A stretch of DNA of 64,000 nucleotides from Akebia trifoliata (lineage: Eukaryota; Streptophyta; Magnoliopsida; Ranunculales; Lardizabalaceae). This document shows, in pieces, positions 10,353 through 23,714 of this stretch. A program made the translations under genes and the position numbers. The notes beneath the pieces were generated by a model that saw only the letters and a program-made list of their open reading frames with translations, was not told the DNA's origin and ran no database searches. Positions within the stretch are counted from its first letter, which is position 1; each line of letters opens with the position of its first letter. The DNA lies in assembly GCA_017979445.1 (NCBI GenBank), contig CM030715.1, positions 26,589,169 to 26,653,168 on the forward strand, given 5' to 3'.

Positions 10353-13300
10353 TGTAACACCCCGAATTTTTAATTCGTATCTCGAGGAAAAAATAAATAG
10401 TGGAATATTAAGAAAATCTTGAAAGTGAGATTTAGGGGTAAAACTTTAGGATGTTTTTGATCATTTTTAATGGAATCTGACCTTACCATTAGATTCAAAA
10501 TGATCGAAAAACATAGTTTAACTTATAAGCATGCTCAAATGCGATTCCGAATATAAAAGTTGCAAAATCCTCAATTACCAGGTCGGACTAGGCTAAAACA
10601 GTGACTTTTTGTTAGAGTAATAATTTTTAAAATTCGATCATACCATTGGGTTCATAACGAAAAATTATTCAACATAGACTATTTATTTGTCATTTTTCGA
10701 GATCAGAAAGTCGAATTATCGCCAAAAACGAAAACGACAACAAGTTTAGGGGTCACATCAGGCCAAAAATATAATTTTTTTATGGAAACATAATTTGTAG
10801 AAATTGACTATACCATTAAATCCGGAACGAAAAATTAGGTGAAATAGAGTATTCATTTGTCAGTTTTGGAGTCCGGATGATAAAGTTATCATCGATCGAA
10901 ATAATTGACAAAATACCGAATTCGTCCCACATTTTATTTAAATAATATTTTTAATTTTTTTTTATATGTCATCTTCCCCAACGCGTCCATACGGCCGAGA
11001 CATATAAAAAACGAATTTTTTTTTTCTCTTCGATCTTCTATCTCAGATCTCTCACAAACGGCTCGCTGTCGACGATCGACGCAGAAGGGAGAAATGTCCG
11101 CAGCTACGTTCTCTACAAAACCCACCCAACCTTTCTTTGTTTCACTTTCTATTTTACCCGATATCGTCAAAAATCAGTCGTATTTGGATACGGAAGTTTC
11201 GAAACTTTGACCTCAGATTTCGTCCGTTTCTGGGTTAAACCGTCTTCCGACGCAGAAGGGAGAAATGTCCGCAGCCTCATTCTCTACATAACCCACCCAA
11301 ATTCCTTCTGTTTTCTCATCTTTTTCACCCCGTATAGTCAAAAATCAGCTGTATTTTTATACGAAGATTTCGTAACTTCGACCTTGATTTTCATCGGTTT
11401 CGAGGTCAAACTGTCTTTCGCCGTAGAAGGGAGAAGAGACGAGCACATCGAGATCTTCGAAACCACCAGGTCGGTTTCGAAAATCAGCCGCTTCGAAGTT
11501 CGATCCATCTCGATTTCCCCGCCGATCGCCTCGATTTCCGCGCACACGCTTTGATCCTTTCGCCTAGACATGGTAAGGAACTCTCAATTTCTATTAGTAA
11601 TCGTAGATTGTGAAAATTGCATTTAGGACTTTATCGAAAAAATTTGGATGTATTTCCAAAATATAGAATTCTTTTATTATTTCAAAAATTCACGCCAGAA
11701 ATTGCATGTTTGATATGTTTAATTGTATTTTTAACAAATTATACGTTGGTAAGGTATTTTAACGGGTTATTTCCATAAATTGGGTCTTGGGCACTGCTTG
11801 GACCCTGTTTTGATATGAAATTTGTATTTTTTTTCAATATTATTGATAGAAATAAATTCTATAGTTGAAAAATGTGATTTAATATTCAATGAACTCATAT
11901 TGAGTTGATGAATATCAGAAAATGGATGTTTTATTGAAGAGATTGAAAATTGTAAAAGTCGAAAAAAGGGAAAAAGGGTATGAAATGGTAAAATGTCAGA
12001 GTCACACCCGAGGGGTGATGTTTGCATTTTACGTTGTTGTGCTGTGTGTAGGTTGGTGAACAGATATCCAGGAATAATATTATTGGTTACATGTTTATTT
12101 CCTTTCTGTTAGCGCGAGGCGCTGTTTACGTTTCCGTTATGTTATTTATTTTAGGCCGGGTGGCCACACTTGCATGGTAGGAAACTGGATATCTATTCTC
12201 AACCTTGTATTGTTAATTTCTCTTTTATTTTCAAATAAAAATAATATATATGTAGTTATTTTGTGAGCTGTTAAAGAGGCTGTGAATGCCTGAAGGGATA
12301 GTGCGTCATATCATCCGGAGTGGTGTACTATCCTGGGATGTACGGTAGGGACCACCAAACTCATACGTGATATGGGACGCGTATGAGAGTGGAGTCACAA
12401 CTGGAATCCGGGATATTCCTCTCTATCTTTACCAGTGAACTTGTAATGTAAAGTTGGTCGTATACGAATGGTTTGTATATTTGTGAATCACATGCACGCC
12501 TGATAGGCATAGACGAAGATGATTGGTCAATGATCACTAACAATCTATAGTAGTCGAACGTTCTGACACATCGAAAAGAGACCCATTGCTTACGGTCACG
12601 TCAAACGGCCAGCCTGAGCCAGATAAATGGTCAACCAAACGTGGTAAGGGCAGCGACTGGCCACAAAATCAGGAACTAAAAGTCAGAGAGAAATTGTAAT
12701 ATCATGTCCCGACTGGGAGCGATCTAGTCGTGAATCCCAACACTCTAATTCCAATACTCCACCATTGTGTATTATGTATCTGTTGCTTATTTTGATATAT
12801 AAAATGAAATCCATGTTTATTGTTTCCATTTGATCAATTAGATTTGTATAAAAAGAGAATGTTATAGTGAGTACTGCTGATCGATGTAATCTGAGTTTTA
12901 AAATGTTTAGTTGCTCACCATGGTTATATGTACCAGTTAATCGTAGTTTATTATGTAAAACTTTGATTATTTTAAAATGATTTAGTATGCTTATTCGTTC
13001 ATGCTAGGAGGGGTTATTGGCAGAAATTGTTTGTTTCCTTACTGGGTAACCATTGTTACTCACCCTTTCCTTCTCCATTTTTTTAGTTTCAGATCTGAAG
13101 CTTGACGAGGCAGGTATAGAGCATGAGTGAGAATCATCTGGTGGGTCAGATAGACAGCCAGAGTTTGTCACTTGGTGAGTATTAGGACTACATCCCTCTA
13201 GTGGTGGTAGTTTGTCTAGGTAATGTTATAGATTTTGTTCTGAGCGTTAGGACTTTTGTTAGAGTGAGAAATAATTGTATAATCTTGTATTCTGATTATT

Positions 13301-13522
13301 CTTCCGCACTCTGATATTTCATTCGTTATTAGACGTATTTAAGCTTCCGCTAGTATTATATTTTGTATATGTATGCAGGATTGTATGTCGTTTATCAGGT
13401 GCAGGTTGAACGCCTTGGAATGCTAACATAAACAGAGGAGACCATGCCAAAATTTCGAGGTGTCACCTAGTACCTCGAGATCTGTCATGGGGATTTGTGT
13501 TAGTATTCGGCGGGGCGCCACA
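10353..13522 (+). mobile_element. Solo LTR, 3.2-kb family, copy A
   Basis: It begins TGTAACACCCCGAATTTTTA, ends GGGGCGCCACA, and is flanked by a perfect 5-bp duplication AAAAT (10348-10352 and 13523-13527). It has no internal region, PBS or second LTR, so it is a solo LTR left by recombination between the two LTRs of a full element. Copy B (22396-25576, inverted) aligns along the whole length, at roughly 95% in the parts compared by eye. Copy C (54061-57382) is much older. The TGTAACACCCC start, the ~3.2-kb LTR and the 5-bp duplication suggest a long-LTR Ty3/gypsy family. No coding region of this family lies in the window. Confidence 0.9.
11075..11470 (+). repeat. 171-bp tandem repeat inside solo LTR A
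   Basis: The phrase GCAGAAGGGAGAAATGTCCG stands at 11081 and again at 11252. A diverged form (GTAGAAGGGAGAAGAG) stands at 11423, giving a period of 171 bp over two full units and part of a third. Each unit also repeats an ACCCACCCAA phrase and GTCAAAAATCAG. Copy B has the same array at about 24500-24860. Confidence 0.85.
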
Positions 13523-13527
13523 AAAAT

Positions 13528-14190
13528 AGTTTGAATGGGCACTCGAAAAATCATTTTGAAAATTAGTTTTTGTAGTGATTCTCGTACGAATTTACACTAA
13601 TCTACCTAAGATCTAAGTAAGGGCTCCATTTAAAAAATAGGGGAGATGTTAGACAACATATTTTCTCCATCTTAGATGGTAACCTTGGAAGTGGTTGGTA
13701 CTTTAATTTCGGCTTGGGCCATGAAGGCTTCTTTATTAAGGAATGAGTAACATCCATGTCCATGCATTGTAAAACATACAATTTAAAAGTTTAGGCTTTG
13801 TAATTATAGGCCCAATTTTATGGAAGAAAAAGGGCCCAAAATCATTAGCTTTTTGAAAAACATTTTTGTGGTGGGTGCAAAGTGTGTAGGGATTTTTTTT
13901 AAAAGAAATTTTTGAAAATGGGCTTCAACCCTTATCCTTTTGAAGTTGAAATCCAATTATTGAGTATAGGAGAGGGTGTCTACTACATCCTAAGGTTGAT
14001 ATAAATCGAAAATAAAGAAGAGATGGGAAAAGATAGAAAATGGGAAATGGAAAGGAGAGAAATGAGGATTGTTAAGTCACTTTGTCCTCAACCTACCTTG
14101 TCCTTAAAGTCTTTGTTCTTGATCTTTTCTTCTTGTTTCTCAAAGTAAGTTTCTTGATTTTGAATTTAGATGTAGAGAAATTGATGGATT
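13528..14190. other. Gene-free spacer
   Basis: No coding or structural signal was recognised. It is AT-rich, with purine-rich stretches near 14000-14060. Confidence 0.5.
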
Positions 14191-15597
14191 CAGGGGCCAA
14201 TTTATAGTGGGGACAATGGGGGCAATTACCCCCACAAGATTTTTTGAAATCTACAGGGAGGTAGTCATAATTTAAAAAAAAAAAAATTAAATAGTAATAC
14301 TAGTTTTCCCCTACAGAAATTTTGGAATTTTTTCATATTAGTAATTTGCCCCCATAGAAATTTTAAAATAATTGAAGGAATTAAGAATTAATATTCAATT
14401 CTCCCTTGTAGTCTTAGTCTCCTTATCTTCTCAAAGACTCCAACTCCCTCTCTTGGTCTCCTACAAGCCCTAGACGACTCCATATCTTCACCAACTGAAA
14501 TGGCGAGAAGAACCCCATGAATTCGAACATCAAAGAGCTCTTAACAGGCAATGCCTCTTCCTTTGCTTTTAGTAAGTAATTTCTCTCTCTCTCTCTTTCT
14601 ATTGTGGAGATTGTGAGAATTCTCTATGTATGAAGGAGGTATTTAAACCCTAGATGAAAATTAAAGAGTCTATACAAATTTTCATAGGAATTAAGTTTTG
14701 AGAAGGGTGAGGATCAATTTTATTATAAGATTTAAGGTCTCATTTTGGATATTGATTTGGTTTTCTACTTAGGATTTGATTTTTGGATAAGTTCATTCAT
14801 TGAGGGATTTTTAAAATCTAGGGTTTTTACTGGGATTTTTGAAATAAAATTAATATGTTTAAATGAAATATAGTAGTCATTTTCTCTTTTATTTTATTAT
14901 TTAGTTTTTTTGAAATTTAAAAAGTTGAATTTTAATATAAGTTTGGATAGTCTAAGATAGATTTTTTTTTATTTTAGTAGTTCTCTTTTTCTAATTCAAA
15001 GTCTCATGAGTAAAATTGCAATTATTAGCGGTATTAGAGCTTGATTATTGTCTTGCATCAAATGTGTTTGATGATTTGTATAAGGGAATAACATTTTGAT
15101 TTTTTTTTAAATGCTGACTAACTTTAGAGATGAATCGACTTTGATATTGGAATCTTTTATCTTGAAGTCGGTGTGTTTACAAAATCTAAGTTTAGACTAC
15201 AATATCATGTTCTACAGTTGAAATTAAGATAAACCTGACTTGCTAAATTGTTAATGAATATTCCCTCCAAATGTGCTGTGTTTCCTTGTTATCATTGTAT
15301 AAGCATGGGATGTAATAAAGGCACTGGTGTGTTCATATTAGTCTTTTAAATAAATGGTGTGCACATTTCCTTATCTAGCATGGAATAAATCAATCAATTT
15401 ATTAGTGTGCTACCAATAAAAGTTGGTGTGTTGGTAGCAACTCTCTAAATGTTCTATCTAATAACTTTGCTGAGGGCTCATTTTGATATAAAGTAAAATG
15501 TTGAAATTAAATGTGAAAAAGTAATTTTGGAAAAAGTACTTTTTACAAAGAAAATGTCTATTTGATTAAAAAGTCCAAACGCCTGTTTAGTAAACAC
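14191..15597 (+). mobile_element. Probable 5' end of an hAT-type element
   Basis: It begins CAGGGGCCAATTTATAG and then shows GGGGGCAATTACCCCCAC, the layout seen at the ends of plant hAT elements. The hAT 3' terminus at 29536-29581 shows the matching inverted phrases. A CT-rich leader-like segment follows (14440-14600). No transposase exon was recognised here. It could be the far 5' end of the decayed hAT gene at 26890-29339, split by later insertions. However, the 8-mers outside the two ends (GATGGATT and AATATATT) do not match, so it may be a separate element. Confidence 0.4.
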
Positions 15598-18076
15598 TTA
15601 GGGGGCGATTGATTGCGCTTCAAAATGCAATTTTACCGGTGTTTGCATCAAAAGGCAGCGTTTTGAAATTTTTAACGCAAATTTCCAATTTTTACCGTTG
15701 TTTTGAAAAGCAGATGGGAAGAGCTTCGCGCAACAGTGTTAAAACACAGTTAAGTGAAATGATTGTTATGCCCTTCGATTTTTTTAAAATTCCATCACTG
15801 TCTGCGATATTAACCTCGTTCACACTTCACCCTTCGATTTTTACAGTCGACTGATCTCATTGAAGACAACGACCAGTTGACTGATCTCATTGACGACGAC
15901 GACTACCGAAGCACCGATCTAACCCTTTGACAACGACGACGACGCTGGTATCTTTGTTCAAACGAAACCCATCAACGATGACGTTTGCTTTGGTCAAACG
16001 AAACCCATCGGCTTGAAAAATTCATCGTCGATCGATTACTTCGATTAACGCCTTTTCCAATCTCTGTGAGCTCTCTTTCTCTCTCTCATCGATTTCAATT
16101 TGTGTGATTGTTGACGAAATTGCATATTAACAGAAAATTTTCTGTTAGGGTTGTAATTTTTTGGTTGCTTTTTATTAAAATAAATTTTTGTTAGAATTTT
16201 TGTGAATGATTGTTGTTGATTAACGCCTTTTAGAAATTTTTTTGTTAGAAATTGCATCGATTGAAATCGATTAACGCCTTTTAAAAGTTTTTGTTAGAAA
16301 CAAGCAATTTTGTTAGAAATTGAATCGATTAACGCCTTTTAGAAATTTTTTTGTTAGAAATTTTTGTGAATGATTTTTGTTGATTTTAATTGTTGCTTGT
16401 TTTGTTGTTTGAATTATTGCTTGTTTTGTATAATTTTTCTTTGAATTTGTGTGAATATGTAAAAAGAACTTGGAATTTTTCTGTTTATAAAATGAATTTG
16501 TAAAAATAACTTGGAATTTTCTGATTTGAAAAAATAACTTGGTTTTACTTATTTTAATTTTCTTGATGAGAGTTATAGAAATTTTTTATTTTTCAAAACT
16601 AATCTAAATCATAATTACAAGATGACTGAGTTGTTATTTTTCTTTAATGTGACGTTACATCGTAATCTGAATTTCTTCAATGTGACGTTCAACTTTTGTA
16701 CCATTAGTCCACTTTTCATGGGCTATTTGATCATGTTCAAATTTCATTTTCTTGCACTCTCTTAGTATGTGTTTGATTGGGTTACTGTTTTCATGGGCTG
16801 TTTGCTATCTTGAATGATTCTAATGAGACTTACTATTTTGGATGATTCATATTGTACTCTCGACTACAATTGGTTTACGAGGACTCAATGGTCTAATCAT
16901 TTGGATTAAATAAAACATTGATTTGTTTGGAATAGGATCCAAACTCTGTTATTTGAATCTTGTATTGATACACATTGATTTGTTCTTTGGCACATGGATT
17001 AAACTTTCTTTTTAGTAATTTTAAAATTCAATGCAATCTGTTTCAAATTTTTTATTAGTCACTATCTCAATTCATTACCTCAATCCAATTGAAATCCAAT
17101 TGTTTCACTCTCATTATCTCAATTCATGTTTTTTTAACACAGTCAACTTGTATATTTCTTCTAGCAAATAAAGTGTAAAGTAGAAATATATTTAGAAACT
17201 TCACTTATATGAGCATAGAAGTGGTACCACTTCTAACAAGAACTTGGGGTTTATTCTTATAAATGATCATGAAACTGGGATGTAGTACAATGTCATAATA
17301 GTACTAAAATTGATATGAACTTCTTATTGGAACTAAATATTATAATGTATGTGATGTTTCCGATTTTGACATTAAGAAAACTTGGATTAAGCTTAGGCCA
17401 CCATTGTATTCATTATAACTTTGAAATACTTATACTAACTAAATGTTTAAATCGAAAGATACCTTTTCATATGCATAATAATGTCAATATGATTATGTTT
17501 CTATTATTACAATCTAGTGGGGGATTGTAAGATGTATAATAATATTTGAAAGTGATATTTTTTGTTTCAAATGTTGTGTACCATATTGAAGAGTTGCAAT
17601 AATTACCTTTTGAAAAGTTGTGATCCAAAAAGCTTTGAAAAATTACACCTAAGTGGACGATTACTTTAATAAGGTATTTTTTTACTAGGTACAATGATTA
17701 CTTTAATGAAAAACTTTAAATGGGTATTACATTCAATAGTAATAAAATTATCACTGTGATTTCAACATGATTTCAATAGTAATGCCTTATCTCAAAATTT
17801 CAATAGTAATGCCTGATTTCAACATGAAATTACTGTATTTTGTACAGTCAAAGATTGAGAACACAGAGTTCCCTCACCGTGGGACTGAGAACTGTGCGTT
17901 CTTCCGACTATCTATATGATAACTTGACATTGCCTCATGGTTTCTCTCTTTGATTATACACTGTGCAAAAATTGTAGGTTGAGATGGTGTAAGTAATCAA
18001 ATAATTTACATGATTAATTGAAATAAACCATTTAATATTTCGTTCTACTGTCGTCTCTTGTTGTTACCATTGGCAG

Positions 18077-19120
18077 ATGGAAGATAACAATTCGAAGAAT
18101 GCAAAAGCAGATTGAACACCCAAACAACATGAAGTTTGGGTCGAAATCTGTTATGAATTAGTTAAGAAGGGGAGGAGACCCCATAAAGTGCTTGACAAGA
18201 CCGGTTATGATTTTTTAGTTAAGGAGTTTAATAAAAGAATTAATGTTTATTACGATAGAGGGCAAATGAAGAACAAATGGGATAGACAAAAAGGCATTTG
18301 GGAACGTTGGAATAAGATTTGTATGAATACTAGCGTCTCTTATGATGTTGATAATGGTATATTAGATGCAAGTGATGAGTGGTAGGATGGGTGGTTAGAG
18401 GTACATTTCTTGTTAATTTGTCATTTTATTTATTTTAAGATTTTTGTCTCTTTATGTAAAATATGATTTTTTTATATTTTATAATATCATCCAAAAGATG
18501 TAATATTTTGAAAGTAACCTCTGAAGTTTGTGAAACAATTAGATTTAATCTTTGGAGGCACATATGCCACTAGTAGCCGGATGTGGTCACTTGAATCTAG
18601 TACAATGCCATCTGCATCAGTACCTCAGGATGAGAATCTTAATGAGGATGATCTAGATTATGTCATGCCGACCCTGCATCCAGAGTCTCAGACACATCTA
18701 GACTTTACTCCTGATGATGTTAATGAGTGATGATGATGCTACTCCTATTGTACCCTCACCCACAATCCACGTTCGACGTAGAAGTGGTGATACTCTACCA
18801 CTTCAAGGTCGTAGGCAGAAGATGACTACTGCTATGCGAGTTGGCAGTCATTGGAAAAGTTCACAGATGCAGTCCACAGTCAGATATCCGCTTCTACCAA
18901 TCCCACTCTACTTAAGAAAGGTAGTATTCAAGAGTCGATCGAATTCTTAGACCAGTTACCAGATGTACCCACCAATAGTGATCTCTATCGTTATGCGTTG
19001 AAGATATTTATAAAAAATAAATAATTCAGAGAGGTTTTTTATGCATTACGATTAGCAGATATTTGTCGTGAGTGGTTGAAGGGCGAGATATTTGATTTTA
19101 TGGATGGAAAAGGCATTTAG
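18077..19120 (+). pseudogene. PIF/Harbinger ORF1: Myb/SANT-like DNA-binding protein, broken
   Basis: Exon 1 starts with ATG at 18077 just after a CAG acceptor-like site. It encodes a Myb/SANT-like domain: EVWVEICYELVKKGRRPH, the region around GYDFLVKEFNKR, then QMKNKWDRQKGIWERWNKI. A TGA at 18113 and a TAG at 18383 each sit where tryptophan would be expected in the domain, consistent with G-to-A change of TGG. A plausible donor (GAG|GTACAT) ends the exon at 18400. A second exon from about 18530 gives QLDLIFGGTYATSS and an acidic stretch. It then shifts frame around 18720 into SDDDATP and a basic region, ending near 19120. In active elements this protein binds the ends and helps the transposase in the nucleus. 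Confidence 0.75.
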
Positions 19121-19354
19121 ACATGTTTTATATATTACTACAATTATTTTGTGGGTTTTATGATGCACTTATAGAGTGTAATAGACATTGGTTATTTTTG
19201 GCTGTTGGATGGATATTATGCATATTATAGTTTCTGTTAGATGGATATTTTATTTGCTGTTAGATGGATATTGTGATTAATATTTTCTATTAGATGGATA
19301 TTTTATTTGTTGTTAAATAGATATATACCACTAATATAGATTCATAAGCAGGTC

Positions 19355-20756
19355 ATGGATTCAGATGTTGATACCACGAATACTATCGATTCAGCTGATA
19401 CGATTGATACCATCGATTCAAATGATGAGTCCATCAATACTGTCGACTCAAGTATTTTAAGTATGGTGACTACAAGAGGCGTCCTAGGTTCTTTATTTTA
19501 TTGCGATAATTTCTTATATAGGAAGCCACATAATAATAATTAGTTAAAGGAGATTGATTTTGTGTGGGAAATACTGGATGATAATCGTGTGATATGTCAT
19601 TCATTATTTAGAATGGAACGACACGTATTTCTGAATCTGTATAGTCTTTTAGAAGATTGAGATCTATTAAAGATGGAACGCTACATTACTATTCAAGAAC
19701 AACTAGCGATGTTTTTTTATTGATAATAGGACATAATTAAGAACAAAGATTAGTTGCAAATAGTTTTAATTACTTAGATCAATCAGTTAGTAAGTATTCA
19801 AATAAAGTTCTTTTCGCTATGGTGAACTTATCAATGTCCTTAATTGTACCTCTCGACCTCAATGAAGTTTCTTCACACATCCGTAACAATCCTCGTTTTT
19901 TGCCATATTTTAAGGTTATATATATATATATATATTTGAAAATATTTGTTTCATTAATGTTTATATATTAATATACCTTAAAAATATGTAGAATTGTATT
20001 GGAGTGATAGACGGGACTCATGTTAGTGCATTTATACTAATAATAGAACAAATACGATATCGAGGACATAAAGGACTCACACAAAATGTAATGGTAACAT
20101 GTTCGTTTGACATGTTGTTCACTCATGTGGTGGTTGGTTGGGAAGGGTCGGCTAATGATTCACGTGTCTTCCTTGAGACATTGAATACTCCCAGTTTAAA
20201 ATTTTCATATCTTCCACTAGGTCTATATTTAAAAGTTTTTCAATTATATTTATTTATATTCAATCTTAGAAATTAATATTTTTTTTGGATAATAGGTAAA
20301 TACTATTTGGTATATGCTGGGTACCCACTCATGGATGGTTATCTCGCACCTTATCGAGGTGTTCGATACCATCTACAAGATTATAGGAGATCACAGGCAA
20401 ATGGTCAAAATGAATTATTCAATAATTTGCATTTTTTACTTCGGAACGTGATTGAATGAACTTTTGAGATTTTGAAAATAAAATGGTCAATCTTGAAGTT
20501 GATGTGTTCATATAATTTGGATAAACAACGAAGCATTGTTATTGCCTGTATGACATTGCACAATTTTATCAGAAAATATACTATCGTCGATGAAGAATTT
20601 GCTCGATTCAAAGAAGAAGGATCAACGGGAGTAGAAGAAGAGGACATTACTAATCAAGAGTATCCAGTTCCCCCATTAAGAGGTCGTCAGAGTCAACAAA
20701 CAATGAAAATACATAGGAATTTAATAGCTGATGCCATTTTTACTGATAATCATTGA
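19355..20756 (+). pseudogene. PIF/Harbinger DDE transposase, broken
   Basis: The catalytic core is recognisable. GVIDGTHVSAF holds the first Asp (20004 on), the region through EQIRYRGHKG follows, and GWEGSANDSRVFLETL holds the second Asp. After an AT-rich gap (an apparent intron, 20230-20295) come YAGYPLMDGYLAPYRG and FLLRNVIE with the likely catalytic Glu. A TGA stop (at about 20458) comes directly after that Glu. A helical C-terminus follows (CMTLHNFIRKYTIVDEEF) up to TGA at 20754. The N-terminal part (19355-19800) has an Asp/Ser/Thr repeat stretch and several stops. An (AT)n tract sits near 19915. The enzyme cuts and pastes the element. The three catalytic residues survive, but the frame does not. 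Confidence 0.82.
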
Positions 20757-21382
20757 TGTATTTTCATATTCTATTTTTTTATATTTTGTATTGTAATTAT
20801 AAATACTGTTAAACAATGTTGAAATAAAGATTATACTATTTTAAAGTATATTTCAAAGATTCTATACTTATTTATTTATTGTCTTTGTGTATGATAAATA
20901 GCATTGATAACAAACTATACGTATTCACCATATTGTTCATGTGATCAAGTGATGACATTAGTTACAGTTAAAACAAAAAAAAATTATGAGAGGATGTTTT
21001 ATAGGTGTCCATCTTGGCGGGTAATATGGTATTGATATTACTATTGGGTATGTATTTATATTTGGTGACATTGATATTAATTCATGTGTTATTTTACTTT
21101 ATTGAGACATGCATGATTTTTTCTGTGAGTAGATGAAGTTGACATTATCAATGATAATGTTCCTTAAGATAAAGTAACGGAGTCAAATAAGAAGAATGAA
21201 AAGTATATTTTATATGCATTTGTTAGATGTATATTTTTTATGTTTTTATTTATTTCAGTTTTACTTATTATATTAATTATGATTATTATATTTAAATGAT
21301 GTCAGAATCTAAATATGGTGGTTGTGGATGTATTATGTGTATACGATGTAATGTGGATGTGTTATGTAAAATGTGAAATTTG

Positions 21383-21783
21383 GATTGCATATTATGTAGG
21401 TATTTTGTTTATCAGAAAAATTTCATATGTTCAATTTTAAGATGAGATACTATCGAAATTTTTATATTTATTTATATTTAGTATAATTATATACTTATAG
21501 GGGTATTTTAGTAATTTTTGATGCATTCTGCATACATTATGTTGGATTGTGTATTATGCAGGTATTTTGTTTATTAGAAAAATTTATATGTCTATTTTAA
21601 AGAGGAGATGCTGCCGAAATTTCTATAGAATTATAAATCTTTCTTTATTTTTTTTTAGAATTATAAATATTTTAAAATTAATACAATTTTTTTTAATTTT
21701 TTATATAATTTTATTATATTTATATATATTTACTATAATTATATATTTATAGGGGTATTATGATAATTTTTAATGCATTCTAG
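21383..21783 (+). repeat. Diverged tandem duplication in the Harbinger tail
   Basis: The phrase TATTATGTAGGTATTTTGTT at about 21390 recurs as TATTATGCAGGTATTTTGTT at about 21551. Both are followed by AGAAAAATTT, a GAAATTT stretch, and TATAGGGGTATT(T)TA near 21497 and 21749. The second unit is longer through AT-rich insertion. Confidence 0.7.
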
Positions 21784-22014
21784 GTGTACTAGCAACCTTA
21801 AGGGTATTATGGTCATTTTACCTCAATACAGCAGATTCTTAATGCTATATCAAACAGTAATTACTAGATTCTGGTCAACAGCACAACACTTTTATAAAGC
21901 TTTATCAAACATGCTTTTCAATGTTTTAGCTTCTAACAACAGATTCAGACAGTAAAAGCTGATAGTAGATTTAAGAATCAATCAACACCTTACTTTTACA
22001 AAGTCAAAAAGAAA

Positions 22015-22016
<2 letters not shown>

Positions 22017-22042
<26 letters not shown>
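22017..22042. repeat. (TA)n microsatellite
   Basis: An uninterrupted TA run of about 26 bp between the Harbinger end and the following MITE. Confidence 0.95.
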
Positions 22043-22045
<3 letters not shown>

Positions 22046-22062
22046 GTGTTCGGTATATAGAA

Positions 22063-22385
22063 GTGTTCGGAAACCCTAAAGAGAGCCATACATTGTGTCA
22101 AACATTTTTCAAAATAGAGGTTAAAAGTTTCAAAATGAATTGATTTTTTGGGAGGATGATATCTATGGTGAAGATATCATTCTTATAAAAAAATCAGTCC
22201 ATTCTAAAACTTTTAACCCTAATTTATAAGTTGAGGAATCATGGACCGCCCAATTTTTGTAAATCACTTTTGATGGGGTTAGAAGTTTTGGAGAGATCAT
22301 CCTCACAAAAACTCACCCCATTCTGAAACTTCTAACCCATACATTGAAAAAATGTTTGGCTCTCTTTAGGGTTTCCAAACGCCAC
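22063..22385. mobile_element. Long-inverted-repeat MITE (family 1, copy 1)
   Basis: The left arm reads GGAAACCCTAAAGAGAGCC from 22069. The complement of the right arm (ending near 22383) reads GGAAACCCTAAAGAGAGCC too. Pairing continues inward for about 90 bp through GTTAGAAGTTTC-type and GAGGATGAT phrases. There is no coding capacity. It shares its inner arm phrases with 32500-32712, so the two belong to one family. It sits directly beside solo LTR B. Confidence 0.75.
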
Positions 22386-22395
22386 CCTTTTGAAT

Positions 22396-23663
22396 TGTGG
22401 CACCCCGCCAAACGCTAACACAAATCCTCATGTCAGATCTCGAGGTACTGGTGGCACTTCGAAATTTTGGCATGGTCTCCTCTGTTTATGTTAGCATTCC
22501 AAGGCGTTCAACCTGCACCTGATAAACGACATACAATCCTGCATATAACAAATAAAATATAATACTAGCGGAAGCTTACATACGTCTAATAACGTACGAA
22601 AGATCAGAGTGCGAAAGAATAATTAGAATACAGGATTATACAAAATTTCTCACTCTGACATAATTCCTAACACTCAAGACAGAATCCATAAAACTACCTG
22701 GGGGAATTGACACCACTAGAGGGTATAGCCCTAGTACTTACCAGGTGACGAACTCTGGTTGTCTATATCTGACCAACCAGATGATCCTCATTCGTACTCT
22801 ATACTTGTCTCTCCAAGCTTTGAATCTGAAACTAAAAAATAGATAAGGAAATGATGAGTAACAATGGTTACCTAGTAGGGAAACAAACAATTTATGCCAA
22901 TAACCCCTCCTAGCATGAACGAATAAGCATACTGAATCATTTTAAAATAATCAAAGTTTTACATAATAAACTATGATTAACTGGTACATATAACCAGGGA
23001 TGAGTAACTAAACATTTTAAAACTGACATTACATCAATCAACAGTACTCACTATACCATTTTCTTTATGTACAAATCTAATTGATTAAATAGAAATATTA
23101 AACATGTATTTCATTTTATATATCAAAGTAAAACAGCAGATACATAATACACAATGGTGGAGTATTGGAATTAGAGTGTTGGGATTCACGACTGGATCGC
23201 TTCCAGTCGGGACATGATGTTACAATTTCTCTCTGGCTTTTAGTTCTTGATTTTGTGGCCGGTCGCTGCCCTTACCACGTTTGGTTGACCATTATCTGGC
23301 TCAGGCTGGCCGTTTGACGTGACCGTAAGCAATGGGTCTCTTTTCGATGTGTCAGAACGTTCGACTACTATAGATTGTTAGTGATCACTGACCAATCATC
23401 TTCGTTTATGCCTATTAGGCGTGCATGTGATTCCCAAATATACAAACCATTCGTATACGACCACCTTTACATTACAAGTTCACTGGTAAAGATAGAGAGG
23501 AATATCCCGGATTCCAGTTGTGATTCCACTCTCATACGCGTCCCATACTATGTATGAGTTTGGTGGTCCCTATCGTACATCCCAGGATAGTACATCACTC
23601 CGGATGATATGACGCACTATCCCTTCAGGCATTCACAAACTCTTTAACAGCTCACAAAATAGC

Positions 23664-23714
<51 letters not shown>

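Larger units (their letters stand above)
15601..21989 (+). mobile_element. PIF/Harbinger transposon, degenerate
   Basis: The element is flanked by the trinucleotide TTA on both sides (15598-15600 and 21990-21992), the target preference of PIF/Harbinger elements. The ends form imperfect inverted repeats: GGGGGCGATTGATTGC on the left, and GGTGTTGATTGATTC when the right end is complemented. Inside are the two genes expected for the superfamily, a Myb/SANT-like protein (18077-19120) and a DDE transposase (19355-20756), in the same orientation. 15601-18060 is a leader with small duplicated phrases (CTGATCTCATTGA near 15853 and 15880) and AT-rich introns. 20760-21960 is an AT-rich tail with a diverged tandem duplication. 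Both genes carry stops, so the copy is inactive. Confidence 0.88.

Noticed and set aside
10905..11571. Several frames in solo LTR A on both strands
   Set aside because: They lie inside a defined solo LTR and its tandem repeat; the frames are not conserved with copy B.
12361..12543. 60-codon frame that is nearly identical to one at 23375-23557
   Set aside because: Its conservation reflects two young copies of the same LTR, not a gene.
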